This document shows positions 1 to 9,467 of a stretch of DNA of 64,000 bases, one piece after another. Each line of letters starts with the position of its first letter. Position 1 is the first letter of the stretch. The DNA comes from Candidatus Panguiarchaeum symbiosum (GTDB lineage: Archaea; Asgardarchaeota; Njordarchaeia; Njordarchaeales; Panguiarchaeaceae). Position numbers and translations under genes: made by a program. The DNA is taken from contig JANJXX010000002.1 in the NCBI GenBank assembly GCA_024720975.1, forward strand, positions 1 through 64,000. Reading direction: 5' to 3'. Under the pieces are notes generated by a model. It did not search any database, was not told the origin of the DNA, and saw nothing but the letters and a program-made list of their open reading frames with translations.

Positions 1-1058
1 CTGCTGGCATCAGGTAAACCCAACGATAGTGGTTTAATACACAAAACGCTGAATTGCCTTCTGCCAGTTATGCCCCTGATAAATTTGCTAATAGCATCCG
101 GTACTAAGAAATAAATCTCGTTTCTCGTTTGTATTTTTAGCACATCTTCTGCTCTTGCACCAAGTGCTAAAAAATCCTTAAGAGATTGCGAAATGTCTAG
201 GGAATCTATTGAGACTGATCCGTCTAAACCCTTGGATATATCAACGATTTCTGGTATCCACTTGAGCTCTCCTCTAGCTACTAAGTCGTAAGCTAGAGAA
301 TGTATTAGCGGCTTTATGGTACCAGCCTGATCGGCTACTACAACATACCTATGGTTCTTGAGTACATCAACCAAGTAGTTTGCTAATGACGAATCAAATT
401 TCAAAATCCCTGTGAGACGAACCATATCAAGCATCTTTTGTGCTAGAAGCACGTTAAAGATCGATTTAAACATAACACCAAATGCTAAAACAACCACGGG
501 TCCAGATCCAATTTCTATCGTTGATGTATCAATTGTCATTGAAGTCTTTGTTTCTACCGGTTGAGATGATATAACCAAACTTTCCTCAATCAAAGATGGT
601 TCGCAGATAATTATTCCGCTCCTTTTGTTTCTTGCCAAGGTTAACATGGAGTTGGCAAAAGCTTCTAAATCGAATGGTAGTAGTAGCTCTGTACCATGCC
701 TAATTGAGTAACATAGTATATCTCTAACCAACTCCTCACTTCTGGCTAATATAACAAAGATACAGAGTTTGACATCAAGTTTTTTCCCATTTTGCTGTAA
801 AATGGGGACAATATTGTTGAGCAAACCTATAACTCTGGAAACTTCGAATTTTTCAGGCGATAAAACCACTACTGTATTAACAGGATCAGCAGACCACTCA
901 GATATGAAGCCTTCAAGGGACTTTATGTATTTTTTCCTCAATTTCTTAAGCGATATCTGTGAAGCTACTTTCAGGGATATGGGGTCTATCGCAAAGTGTA
1001 TTATGTCTATGTTTGCTTCCAGAGACAGTCTCTCTAGAACATATGGAAGCGAAAGCAT
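1..1058 (-). CDS. Hypothetical protein, partial (continues beyond window start); mid region loosely resembles 2-oxoacid oxidoreductase / transketolase-C-like domains
   Basis: I translated the minus strand by hand: open from ATG (CAT at 1056-1058) to base 1 with no stop (MLSLPYVLERLSLEANIDIIHFAIDPISLKVASQ...). Not in the ORF track because it has no stop in the window. The plus ORF 769..1101 is antisense to it. Confidence 0.7.
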   Translation of the reverse strand, partial: MLSLPYVLERLSLEANIDIIHFAIDPISLKVASQISLKKLRKKYIKSLEGFISEWSADPVNTVVVLSPEKFEVSRVIGLLNNIVPILQQNGKKLDVKLCIFVILARSEELVRDILCYSIRHGTELLLPFDLEAFANSMLTLARNKRSGIIICEPSLIEESLVISSQPVETKTSMTIDTSTIEIGSGPVVVLAFGVMFKSIFNVLLAQKMLDMVRLTGILKFDSSLANYLVDVLKNHRYVVVADQAGTIKPLIHSLAYDLVARGELKWIPEIVDISKGLDGSVSIDSLDISQSLKDFLALGARAEDVLKIQTRNEIYFLVPDAISKFIRGITGRRQFSVLCIKPLSLGLPDAS

Positions 1059-1168
1059 CTGCACAACTTTCCACCGACTTTTCAGTTATTTCGCCACTTA
1101 AAGTAATCAAAAAGAAGTTATAATAATTGACTAGAAGCGATATTTACCCGAGGGGCTATCCTATAAAA

Positions 1169-2095
1169 CTACCATGCTGTAAGAATCTCTGCTGAGTTAG
1201 TTCCTACGAGAATCGTATGCTCAAATTGCGCCACTAGGCGATTTCGTGCCTCTACTAATGCTGGATATATGTTTACTTTTCCTTCTAGATGGCACGCCAG
1301 CAAGTGCTTGTGAATGGTATCATAAAACTCTCTTTCGGCTCTGGCTTTATCAATCCATCTCAGTGTGAATGGTAGGGTTCGGAAGTTCTGATGCAGCATC
1401 TCTAATACTTTGTCTTTTCCTGGGTTTTTTATGGAGTATATGCCTACCATAGCCATATTAGGTCGCGTGTAAGAATCCATTGGTGATGCAACAAGAAATG
1501 GTTCAATCGCAATGATCATCCCAGCTCTTAGCTTTGGGGTAAATTTTCGAGGAACGTTGGGAATTAAGATACCGCTATGAAGTTTATACTCCTCTAGGGA
1601 ATGTCCCCCTAGATCCACTAGTACTCCAAACCCCTCCTCATGAGCTTCTTTGGAGATGATATTGCCGATTTCCCCGACTCTTATACCATCTTTTGTGAGC
1701 TCTATAGCTTTCTCTAGTGCACGTTGCGTTGCTTTGATTAAGGCCTCCACTTTTCCATTTAGATTGATAGATACTGTTACGGCTGTGTCAGCTATCGCCC
1801 CCGATGTGGGATGCAGGACGCCCAAATCAAGCTTCACAAGGGCTTTTTTTGAGACCTCTGAAAAATCAAAAGGTGTTGCTGTATAATGAGCAACGACCTC
1901 ATTAATGCTTATGTTTACCGGGAAGGCTGGTCTGTAACCAGCCTCTCTGATCAGGTCCTCTATTTTATCACATAATTCTAGGAGCCGAACCCCCGGCTTT
2001 ACTAGTGTCACAGCCTTGCGAAGAATCTCACCAGCGACTCGCCCAACTTCTTTCCAAGCTTCTATGTTTCTCATACTCATTTCCTTTTTAGGCAC
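1169..2095 (-). CDS. map: Type II methionine aminopeptidase
   Basis: 308 aa; FPVNISINEVVAHYTATP, KLDLGVLHPTSGAIADTAVTV, GGHSLEEYKLHSG, IAIEPF motifs. Confidence 0.96.
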   Translation of the reverse strand: MPKKEMSMRNIEAWKEVGRVAGEILRKAVTLVKPGVRLLELCDKIEDLIREAGYRPAFPVNISINEVVAHYTATPFDFSEVSKKALVKLDLGVLHPTSGAIADTAVTVSINLNGKVEALIKATQRALEKAIELTKDGIRVGEIGNIISKEAHEEGFGVLVDLGGHSLEEYKLHSGILIPNVPRKFTPKLRAGMIIAIEPFLVASPMDSYTRPNMAMVGIYSIKNPGKDKVLEMLHQNFRTLPFTLRWIDKARAEREFYDTIHKHLLACHLEGKVNIYPALVEARNRLVAQFEHTILVGTNSAEILTAW

Positions 2096-2129
2096 TAAAT
2101 TTAAGTTGTTCCGCTAAGCATAAAAGTGA

Positions 2130-3164
2130 CTATACAATGATCATTTGCTGAATTATTTCATGTCTAAGACCTTTGGCTATAGCCTCTGTGAGTATTCTTA
2201 AGTTCTCGTATTCAAATTCGAAGAGTTTGTATATACCAAAGACATAGGGAAATCCTATGGGATTTTTAGGCAGGGCACGCAGAGCTTCTCTTAGTATTAG
2301 ACGCTCACCAAGAGTTCTTGCAAAAAAGTCCATGCCAATCAGATATTGCTCAATTATTTCGCTGTAGACTTGTGGAACTACCTCCACTACTGAACGTCCC
2401 TCCAGGGCATATAGTTCCTTAAGTTTTTTCACAGCTACCCTGTAAGATTTTTCGATGAGCATTTTGTCTAAGTAGTCCACAGCAAAACCATACTTCATTG
2501 GCCCGAGGGCAATTGATATATTCATTAAGTCTATCTCGGTTCCAATAATTGCCCAGATAATAGCCGCATCCTCACCGGGAATTTCTTTCAATTTTTCTAT
2601 AAGCTTTTTGTAATAGGTGCTCCAGAACGAGAGTTCAATTGCATAGAAACTTTTATATTTTTCCCACAAGTTCATTGCTAATTCTAGTGCTTCGCCGAAG
2701 AGGGCTTTCGGCAGAACCTCTAATAATTCTTTCATATTTCCTGCCTTTAGTAGTTGTTCATAGTTAAGCATAGAAAACTTGTACCTGTAACTCTCTGCGG
2801 GCGCGTGAGGGATGCCTCTTATCGTCTCCGAGAGAATCCTAAGCAAGTTTTTGATATCAAATTTAAGTATGTAAGAACGCATGAACTCGTCGTATGGGCG
2901 CGGTAAACCGGACAATATCATCTGTAGTCTTTCCTCAAACACATCAAGAAATAGTCTTAAAAGTGCGTCCTCGCTTATCTCTTTGCCAAGTTGAGTGAGC
3001 TTTTCACCATAATAGGTAGCATACATATAATTAACAAATTCGTCCAGTGATTTAGCCTTGGCAAGATAGTTACTGATGTATGCAGTATCGATTAGGCGTA
3101 CTCTATTTGCATGGCACCTAGCAGTCAAGTAAGCCAAATCTTGTGCAGGCATCATACTTCTCAT
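2130..3164 (-). CDS. atpC: V/A-type ATP synthase subunit C (AC39 family)
   Basis: 344 aa AC39-like; adjacent to subunits D and I. Confidence 0.88.
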   Translation of the reverse strand: MRSMMPAQDLAYLTARCHANRVRLIDTAYISNYLAKAKSLDEFVNYMYATYYGEKLTQLGKEISEDALLRLFLDVFEERLQMILSGLPRPYDEFMRSYILKFDIKNLLRILSETIRGIPHAPAESYRYKFSMLNYEQLLKAGNMKELLEVLPKALFGEALELAMNLWEKYKSFYAIELSFWSTYYKKLIEKLKEIPGEDAAIIWAIIGTEIDLMNISIALGPMKYGFAVDYLDKMLIEKSYRVAVKKLKELYALEGRSVVEVVPQVYSEIIEQYLIGMDFFARTLGERLILREALRALPKNPIGFPYVFGIYKLFEFEYENLRILTEAIAKGLRHEIIQQMIIV

Positions 3165-3778
3165 CCCGAAAAAAGTACTCGGAGAGAAGAGAGTTCAGAA
3201 AGGAGCATCTCAGATAACATCATATTTATGTATTTAATTCTCTCTTCAAGCGATGGAATTGACACCTTCTCGAGGGTATTAACGATTCTATTTGTGATCT
3301 CGATCTCTCGGAGCAAAATTAAAAGCTCCGTTAGACTACTCACGAGTTTGAGTATGTTTGGCAACTCCTCATAGAACTTGCTAGCTATAGCTCTCAAGCC
3401 CTCTGGATACTCTACTGTAGAGGGTATATTAGCAATCCTAAATTCTGGTGCGTAATAACCTCCCTTTGAAATCCATATTACCTCAACTTCAATCCTCTCT
3501 TTAGCGATGGGCTCATATGCCCTTACTGCCTCCTCATACTTTATCAGATTGGCATAGAGAAGCTCCAAAATTTCTAGAATGTTCCTCTTAAGGAAGGATA
3601 TTATATCTACTAGCAGAACAATCGAGCTTTTAAGTGCTTCCCGCAGCGAGTCCCGCTTTTGCTCTAGGATTCTCTTTGCGGAGCGCATCAATCGAAGTTT
3701 CTCTTTAAGTTCAATTAGAGCAAGCTTCGTAGGAGTTACATGCCCTATGCTCATATTATCCCCATAGCTTAGACCCAA
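3161..3778 (-). CDS. atpD: V/A-type ATP synthase subunit D
   Basis: 205 aa; TPTKLALIELKEKLRLMRSAKRILEQKRDSLREAL is the characteristic N terminus. Confidence 0.93.
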   Translation of the reverse strand: MGLSYGDNMSIGHVTPTKLALIELKEKLRLMRSAKRILEQKRDSLREALKSSIVLLVDIISFLKRNILEILELLYANLIKYEEAVRAYEPIAKERIEVEVIWISKGGYYAPEFRIANIPSTVEYPEGLRAIASKFYEELPNILKLVSSLTELLILLREIEITNRIVNTLEKVSIPSLEERIKYINMMLSEMLLSELSSLRVLFSG

Positions 3779-4022
3779 AAATTATTTTTCCCAGTAAGAT
3801 TGGCAAAACAGTTGCTACAAAAATACCAGCTAGAATTACCAAAGCGAGCGCCAATAAATGTACTTCCAAGCGCAATACATTGATATAAGCTCGTATTATT
3901 AACAAGACGGTTATTTGCACGAATATTAAAAGGGAGAAATATACTACTGCCCTCCTTAAATTTTTCCTCCTTAGTTCTTCTTTTGAAATATCTCCCTGGT
4001 TTAACATACACTGACACTTCAT
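3756..4022 (-). CDS. Small two-helix membrane protein within the ATPase gene cluster
   Basis: 88 aa, two hydrophobic segments (VYFSLLIFVQITVLLIIRAYI; VHLLALALVILAGIFVATVLPILLG); packed between atpI and atpD, overlapping atpD by 23 nt. Confidence 0.75.
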   Translation of the reverse strand: MKCQCMLNQGDISKEELRRKNLRRAVVYFSLLIFVQITVLLIIRAYINVLRLEVHLLALALVILAGIFVATVLPILLGKIIFGSKLWG

Positions 4023-4023
4023 T

Positions 4024-6024
4024 TTATCCTAACGCGAATGGTTTGAAATATCTTCCTCCTCCTAAGTACCACTTCGTAGAGAATTCATATAAGAGAAGCC
4101 TTAAAGCTTGTAAGCTTACTACAATCGTTTCTAGTATTATTATCAGTAAGTTAAGAAAGGCTAACCCAGCCACATAAGTAAGCGTCCCCATTACCTTAAA
4201 TTTGCTTGCTATGATACTGAATGCCGCATGGCCTATGAGGAAGCCAGCTAATCGAGAGAATGAAAGCGTATTTGATATCATACCAATTGGCATTTCTATG
4301 AGCTTGGATGCATATTCTCCTAGATTTCTCTCAATAATGCCGCTGATGATAAGGAGCCCAACACCACTCAGTATCATGTATACTGGCCAGCTCTTTGACG
4401 GGTCTAGGATGTTTAGCACTTCCATACCGTACTTTTCGAATACTAGCTCTATTCTGACGTTTATTATGGGTACAGTAACTGGAGGCAACAGAGTTATGCC
4501 TAAGAAGTGGAAACCAAGTGAGATCAAACCTATGTACATCAGCATTCCAGGCAGTGCCCATTCACCCAGGATTCCTTCAATGTAGTGACCATGCTTGATG
4601 TTCTTGTACATAAATAAGAGCATTGCTAGGATTATTTCTGCAATCCCAATAAACAGAGCTATTTTGATAACCCATTTGATGCTTGCCATATCTTCTACCC
4701 AGTGTTCCTTCAAGAAGGGCAACAACGGAGGGTATAGTCCAATCAAGAAGCATTCACCGAATAGTATGCCGAATAATGTTGCAGAAAATCCTGCTAGCAT
4801 GAGAATTGCCCCTGCCTTTTTCCCAGAGAACCCCAAGAGCTTTTCTATACCAACTCGAATTTTCTTGACGCCAGCAAACATGGCACCTAATGCAAACAGA
4901 ACCGCTCCCTGCCCTATGTCCGGAAACATGTAACCAAACATGAGAGCCCATAAGATGCTCACTAAAATCCAAGGGAATATATCGCCCTCTCCAGGATAGC
5001 CCATCTGCGCTAGAATCGATGCTAAAGGAGATAATGAACCTCGTATCTTTACGTAGGAAGGCGGAGCTTCACCTTTTAAGGGTTTTTCTCTTCTTATCAG
5101 TATACTAGGACTCAGATTCTTAAGTAGACGCTCAAACTCTTCAAAGTACTCTTCAGGAATCCAGCATAGAGCGACTCCAATATACTCCCCTTTAGCAGTC
5201 ATTGTCTTCGCTGTGAGTATTTTGCGCGATATATTGGCTTTGTACCAAAGTTTCACTAAACTTAGGGCTCGCTCTTGAAAAGATACTTCAAACTCTGCAG
5301 TGAGCTTCTTTATACTGCTCTCTATGTCATAGATAGTGTTCTCTAGGTCCTTTATGTTTCTTGGAATTTCGTCTATATCTAGACTTAATTCGTTGACGCC
5401 AGGAACTTTTAGAACCGCTAGTGCAGCGTTTAGAATATCTCTTGAGGGTGCTGAAACAAATGCAATTACATCACCCGCGAGGCCTACGTTTCTACGTAGA
5501 TCCTTGGGTATTTCCATAGTCTCGAAGTCCAGATTCATCGCTGAAAGATTTTCAAGAACAAAATCTCGCAGTTCAGCATGAAGAGTTACAATGGCTGAAA
5601 ATTCCCTGCTAAGAATTTCCAACACTTTCTGTGAATTTCTGGCTAGGCCATATATTAACCTTAATTTTGATAGCTTTTCTTTTAATTTTTCTACGTGAGT
5701 TGAGATTTCAAAGAATTCCTCTAAGTTCTTTAATTCCTGCTGGATTTCACCCAAGTCATATAATTTTACAGGAACAACACCTGCTACCTTATTGACATGC
5801 TCCTTTATATCGACATTATTTTTTTGAGCTAGTTTTTCTAAGAGCCCTATAAGTAAATGAAAACTATGTAGTTCTGTTGGTACCTCTTTTTTAAAACCTA
5901 CAAATTTGTCCTCCGGGACACTGATAAGCTCCGCCTTACCGAATTTGCCTATCAGCAGTATTATGTCGTCTTCAAGCCTTTTAGGATATATTATTGCGAC
6001 CTTATACATAACTCCTGTCACCAA
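4024..6024 (-). CDS. atpI: V/A-type ATP synthase subunit I (a subunit)
   Basis: 666 aa; long soluble N-terminal half followed by multi-TM C-terminal half (LMFGYMFPDIGQGAVLF, RLAGFLIGHAAF). Confidence 0.94.
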   Translation of the reverse strand: MVTGVMYKVAIIYPKRLEDDIILLIGKFGKAELISVPEDKFVGFKKEVPTELHSFHLLIGLLEKLAQKNNVDIKEHVNKVAGVVPVKLYDLGEIQQELKNLEEFFEISTHVEKLKEKLSKLRLIYGLARNSQKVLEILSREFSAIVTLHAELRDFVLENLSAMNLDFETMEIPKDLRRNVGLAGDVIAFVSAPSRDILNAALAVLKVPGVNELSLDIDEIPRNIKDLENTIYDIESSIKKLTAEFEVSFQERALSLVKLWYKANISRKILTAKTMTAKGEYIGVALCWIPEEYFEEFERLLKNLSPSILIRREKPLKGEAPPSYVKIRGSLSPLASILAQMGYPGEGDIFPWILVSILWALMFGYMFPDIGQGAVLFALGAMFAGVKKIRVGIEKLLGFSGKKAGAILMLAGFSATLFGILFGECFLIGLYPPLLPFLKEHWVEDMASIKWVIKIALFIGIAEIILAMLLFMYKNIKHGHYIEGILGEWALPGMLMYIGLISLGFHFLGITLLPPVTVPIINVRIELVFEKYGMEVLNILDPSKSWPVYMILSGVGLLIISGIIERNLGEYASKLIEMPIGMISNTLSFSRLAGFLIGHAAFSIIASKFKVMGTLTYVAGLAFLNLLIIILETIVVSLQALRLLLYEFSTKWYLGGGRYFKPFALG

Positions 6025-6091
6025 TGCTCGTGAACTATATTAAGACTAAAAAAGGCCGAATAATTACTAATTGTCCCTTAGGTGACGACAT

Positions 6092-6409
6092 ATGCGAACA
6101 CTAGCTGCCATGAGAATAGCATTGGCGCTACTTTCTGTTTGTGTATTAATGCTTATCGCTACCGGTAGTGTCCTCGCACAAGAGCAAGGAACAACGCAGA
6201 GTCAACAAGAGCTGAGAGCTATAGCATCTGCATTAAGCATAGGAATAAGTTGTATAGGAGCAAGCTATGCAGTTGCAAAGACTGGTACAGCTGCTATAGG
6301 CGCCGTTATTGAGCGCCCTGAGGTTTTTGGTAAGGCAATAATTTTCGTCGGTCTTGCTGAAGGTATCGCTATATATGGTTTACTAATAGCGATTCTCCTA
6401 GTTCCGTAG
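6092..6409 (+). CDS. atpK: V/A-type ATP synthase proteolipid subunit K (c)
   Basis: 105 aa; leader-like N terminus then two glycine-rich TM helices, ion-binding-type GLAEGIAIYG; GGTGA 6 nt before the ATG. Confidence 0.9.
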   Translation: MRTLAAMRIALALLSVCVLMLIATGSVLAQEQGTTQSQQELRAIASALSIGISCIGASYAVAKTGTAAIGAVIERPEVFGKAIIFVGLAEGIAIYGLLIAILLVP

Positions 6410-6725
6410 ATTACTACTAGCAAATTTTCATTTTTTATCAAACAAACGAAACATACCAGAAATGTCTCTGGAAGGAATTAACGCTTGTTTATAGGCAGTA
6501 CTAGAAAACTAGGGCATTTCTCAGGATTATTCCAAGTACAGGCGGCAGATTATGATTTTTCGTTTGCACAAGTCTAACGATATTGAATAGTTAAATGGTG
6601 CTTCTGGTTACAACTCACCATAATATCTACGACAAAAAACACTGGGTTACGTCGACTTTAAGTATAAATAGCTGTTACCTTATTGTGTTGAAGTGCCAGT
6701 TATTAAACAGAACAGAAGTACTAAT

Positions 6726-7373
6726 TCACTCCTCTCTAGTCCGCCTCCACAACCAGACTCCATCGAAGAAGACTCTAATGTCTTTTCTATAGCGTCCCCT
6801 TAATTTACACGCATTCTCTAATGCTGCGCTTGTAAGCGATACAGCTTCTATATCGCAGCCTTTTAGATAAACAAGGTCTGGTATCTCCGATCCAGCCTGG
6901 TACTCGATGTTTATTTCAACGTCTCCATATATTGGTACTTGTATAGTGTCTCTTCTGCCATAAAGCCCCTTTATCAGAATCCTCTTATTCTCCTTGTCTA
7001 CTTCGACCCTAGGCGGGAAGTGTCTGTAGACAACTTTATGTATATAGACATATCTTTGCCGCACGCCTTCTATCATTTTTTTGATCTTTGTTGCGGCTGT
7101 TCCTAGGTATTTAGTCTGTCTTCTCTTTCTGGCTTGACCTGCCACGATTATTCTGTTATTATCCCTGATTATATACACCGGTAGGTGAGTGAAATCTTTC
7201 TCAATTTTTCCTTTCGGACCTTCTACACGAACTATTTTCCCGATGATTTCTACTCTAACGTCCGGTGGTACATCTATTATTCGACAGTCTATACCGTATC
7301 CTCCACGTTTTATTGCTTCAAGAATAATCTTTTCGCTCGCTTCATTGGGTTCAATCATATTGTTCCCCCTCAC
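6726..7373 (-). CDS. rpl6: 50S ribosomal protein L6 (uL6)
   Basis: 215 aa; VRVEGPKGKIEKDF, GLYGRRDTIQVPIYGDVEI. Confidence 0.93.
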   Translation of the reverse strand: MRGNNMIEPNEASEKIILEAIKRGGYGIDCRIIDVPPDVRVEIIGKIVRVEGPKGKIEKDFTHLPVYIIRDNNRIIVAGQARKRRQTKYLGTAATKIKKMIEGVRQRYVYIHKVVYRHFPPRVEVDKENKRILIKGLYGRRDTIQVPIYGDVEINIEYQAGSEIPDLVYLKGCDIEAVSLTSAALENACKLRGRYRKDIRVFFDGVWLWRRTREE

Positions 7374-7766
7374 TTAGTAAACGTAAGCAATTAATTTGCC
7401 ACCGATTCTTTCCTTAACGCACTCTATGTGCGTCTTTAAGCCTTTAGGCGTTGAGACTATCAATAAACCCATAGTATATGCTGGGAGATATTTTCGTATC
7501 CACCCCTCTAGATCCTGCCAGCCTGTTGAGAATCGAGGCTTAATGGCACCTATTTCATGAATTTTCCCGTTCAGATGAACTATTATGTACTCTTTCTTGT
7601 TCAACGTCATAGATTTGAAATCCTCTATGTAGCCATGCTCCTTTAAAATTAATAAGACAGCCTTTATGAGTTTGTTTGCAGGGAAGATGTAGACTGTTTT
7701 TTTATTCACAATCTCCGCATTTTTTATCGCTGATAATGCATCTGCAAGTGGATCTAGGCGTGTCAT
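7374..7766 (-). CDS. rps8: 30S ribosomal protein S8 (uS8)
   Basis: 130 aa; DPLADALSAIKNAE; GLLIVSTPKGLKTH...GGKLIAYVY. Confidence 0.96.
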   Translation of the reverse strand: MTRLDPLADALSAIKNAEIVNKKTVYIFPANKLIKAVLLILKEHGYIEDFKSMTLNKKEYIIVHLNGKIHEIGAIKPRFSTGWQDLEGWIRKYLPAYTMGLLIVSTPKGLKTHIECVKERIGGKLIAYVY

Positions 7767-7771
7767 TTAAA

Positions 7772-7999
7772 TCAACTCCTATGAACTGATGATTTTTTGA
7801 AGCCAAGTAGACTGTGAACTTCCCTAAAGCATCTTCGACACAAGTTTAGACCATACTTGTGAATTACAGCCTTGGCTGTACCGCATCTGATACATCTTCT
7901 GGCTCTGACTGTTTTTGCATCAAGTAAAGCTTTCCGTATCAGGTTCAGTCTCTTTAACCTTGAGCTCTTTTGGGTAACTGGCTGAATCTGCCTACTCAT
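7772..7999 (-). CDS. rps14: 30S ribosomal protein S14, zinc-binding type (uS14)
   Basis: 75 aa; CIRCG...[11 protein letters not shown] zinc knuckle; directly upstream of S8. Confidence 0.9.
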   Translation of the reverse strand: MSRQIQPVTQKSSRLKRLNLIRKALLDAKTVRARRCIRCGTAKAVIHKYGLNLCRRCFREVHSLLGFKKSSVHRS

Positions 8000-8087
8000 T
8001 TTTTCAGCCCACAGTAGACTGTCAACTCACTACTATCATCAATAGAGCTTTATAAAATAGTACATTCAAGCAATTAAGTTTTATAGA

Positions 8088-9110
8088 TCATTCAAAAATT
8101 TTGCTCCCAACTTGACGATCAATATTGAAGAGCTCTTTTCTAGTTAACAGTGCAATGTCATGCTCGTGCAAAAGCTCTTTAACTTCCTCATCTGAGCCGC
8201 TAAAAGCTATGAATATCTTTTGATATTCTTTGCCTGCGAGCTTGCTGCTGACAACATTTATGAATTCCTCAATTTTTCTTGATGTGGCTTTACCTATCGT
8301 GGCATATATCGCCGTTTCAATGTTATCAGCTTCACAGATCAGATCTATTCTACCTGATTCTGTAGTGAGGCTATAAATGTTTTTGCAGGGATGGAGAAGT
8401 ACTTTTTTTCCGTTAGAGGCTTCTATTTCTATATTGTCGCTGATTTTTGAAAACATAGTATAGAGCAACCTCACGAATCTGTTTTGGGATATTAAGCCTA
8501 ACCTCCTCACAATCCTCTTGATATTGCGAGAGATTACACGCTTCACTAAAGTGTCAAGTACTGCGTTGAATACTTTATCTCCGCTCTTATTTCTCACAAT
8601 GATGCCGCCAATTACATTTATCTTTTCCCCTAACTCTAGATTTACATCTATGCCTATCTCCTCTCTGATTTTTCGTCTAATGTCATCATTCCTAGACTTT
8701 ATAAATTCAAGATCTCTGGTATTTGCGCTGACTACTATCTCATTTTCGCCTAGTTCTAGGACGGCTTCTCTTACAAGTTTGTATAGAAATCCATAGTAGT
8801 CTACATCCTTGGTACGTTCCTGGATTTTTTCCTCGATTAGCTTCAGGATTTTGCCCTGTAAATTATTGAGGATTTTATCCTTGAGCACAGCTTTTTCTCC
8901 TTTAATTCTGCGTATTTCTGTATCCAAGATTCTACGCCGTTCCATGTCAATAACTTCCCTTGCACGTCTTTCTGCTTCAGCTCTAGCTTTTTCCTCTGCA
9001 GCTTTGATAATACCATCTGCCTCTTTATGGGCTTTTTCTAGAATTTCTCGAGCTTCTTCCTCGACTTTTCCCAGTATGTCGCGTATAAAGAGTTCGAGCT
9101 CGTCACTCAT
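8088..9110 (-). CDS. atpE: V/A-type ATP synthase subunit E with an extra C-terminal domain
   Basis: 340 aa; first ~200 aa match a subunit E pattern (coiled coil AEEKARAEAERRAREVIDMERRRIL...; INVIGGIIVRNKSGDKVFNAVLDTLVKR); ~140 additional aa. Confidence 0.87.
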   Translation of the reverse strand: MSDELELFIRDILGKVEEEAREILEKAHKEADGIIKAAEEKARAEAERRAREVIDMERRRILDTEIRRIKGEKAVLKDKILNNLQGKILKLIEEKIQERTKDVDYYGFLYKLVREAVLELGENEIVVSANTRDLEFIKSRNDDIRRKIREEIGIDVNLELGEKINVIGGIIVRNKSGDKVFNAVLDTLVKRVISRNIKRIVRRLGLISQNRFVRLLYTMFSKISDNIEIEASNGKKVLLHPCKNIYSLTTESGRIDLICEADNIETAIYATIGKATSRKIEEFINVVSSKLAGKEYQKIFIAFSGSDEEVKELLHEHDIALLTRKELFNIDRQVGSKIFE

Positions 9111-9424
9111 TTGAAGATCGCCTTAATAAGCATTTCTGCAATTTCATTTAATTCTTCATCTGAGATTGACATTAGACGCTCAAACTCTTCATCAAGTTTC
9201 AGCTCAAGTTTACTAACTTCGCTGGCCAATTCTTGGCGGTACTTTTCTATGAGAGACTCCGTTAACTTTTTAATATAGTCCTCACTTAAGATTTCCTTCT
9301 CCATAGTTCTGGCATTATTTATGATTTTTTGAGCCTCTGCTTTAGCTTTTTCGATTATCTCTCCTGCTTTTTTCTCTGCCATAGCTAGACGCATTGCTAA
9401 TGCTATGCTCATTGTAACCCCCAA
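9107..9424 (-). CDS. atpH: V/A-type ATP synthase peripheral stalk subunit H/G
   Basis: 105 aa coiled coil (EKKAGEIIEKAKAEAQKIINNAR) immediately upstream of atpE, as in archaeal ATPase operons. Confidence 0.78.
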   Translation of the reverse strand: MGVTMSIALAMRLAMAEKKAGEIIEKAKAEAQKIINNARTMEKEILSEDYIKKLTESLIEKYRQELASEVSKLELKLDEEFERLMSISDEELNEIAEMLIKAIFK

Positions 9425-9467
9425 CGAAGCCTATCTTCAAAATAATTATTAAGAGCATTCAAAAACC

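Noticed and set aside
769-1101. Plus-strand 110-aa ORF
   Set aside because: Antisense to a long open minus-strand frame (1-1058); low-complexity, Cys/Phe/Ser-rich translation
4202-5581. Several plus-strand ORFs (127, 112, 81 aa)
   Set aside because: Antisense shadows of atpI
8518-9114. Plus-strand ORFs of 92 and 101 aa
   Set aside because: Ser/Leu-rich antisense shadows of atpE
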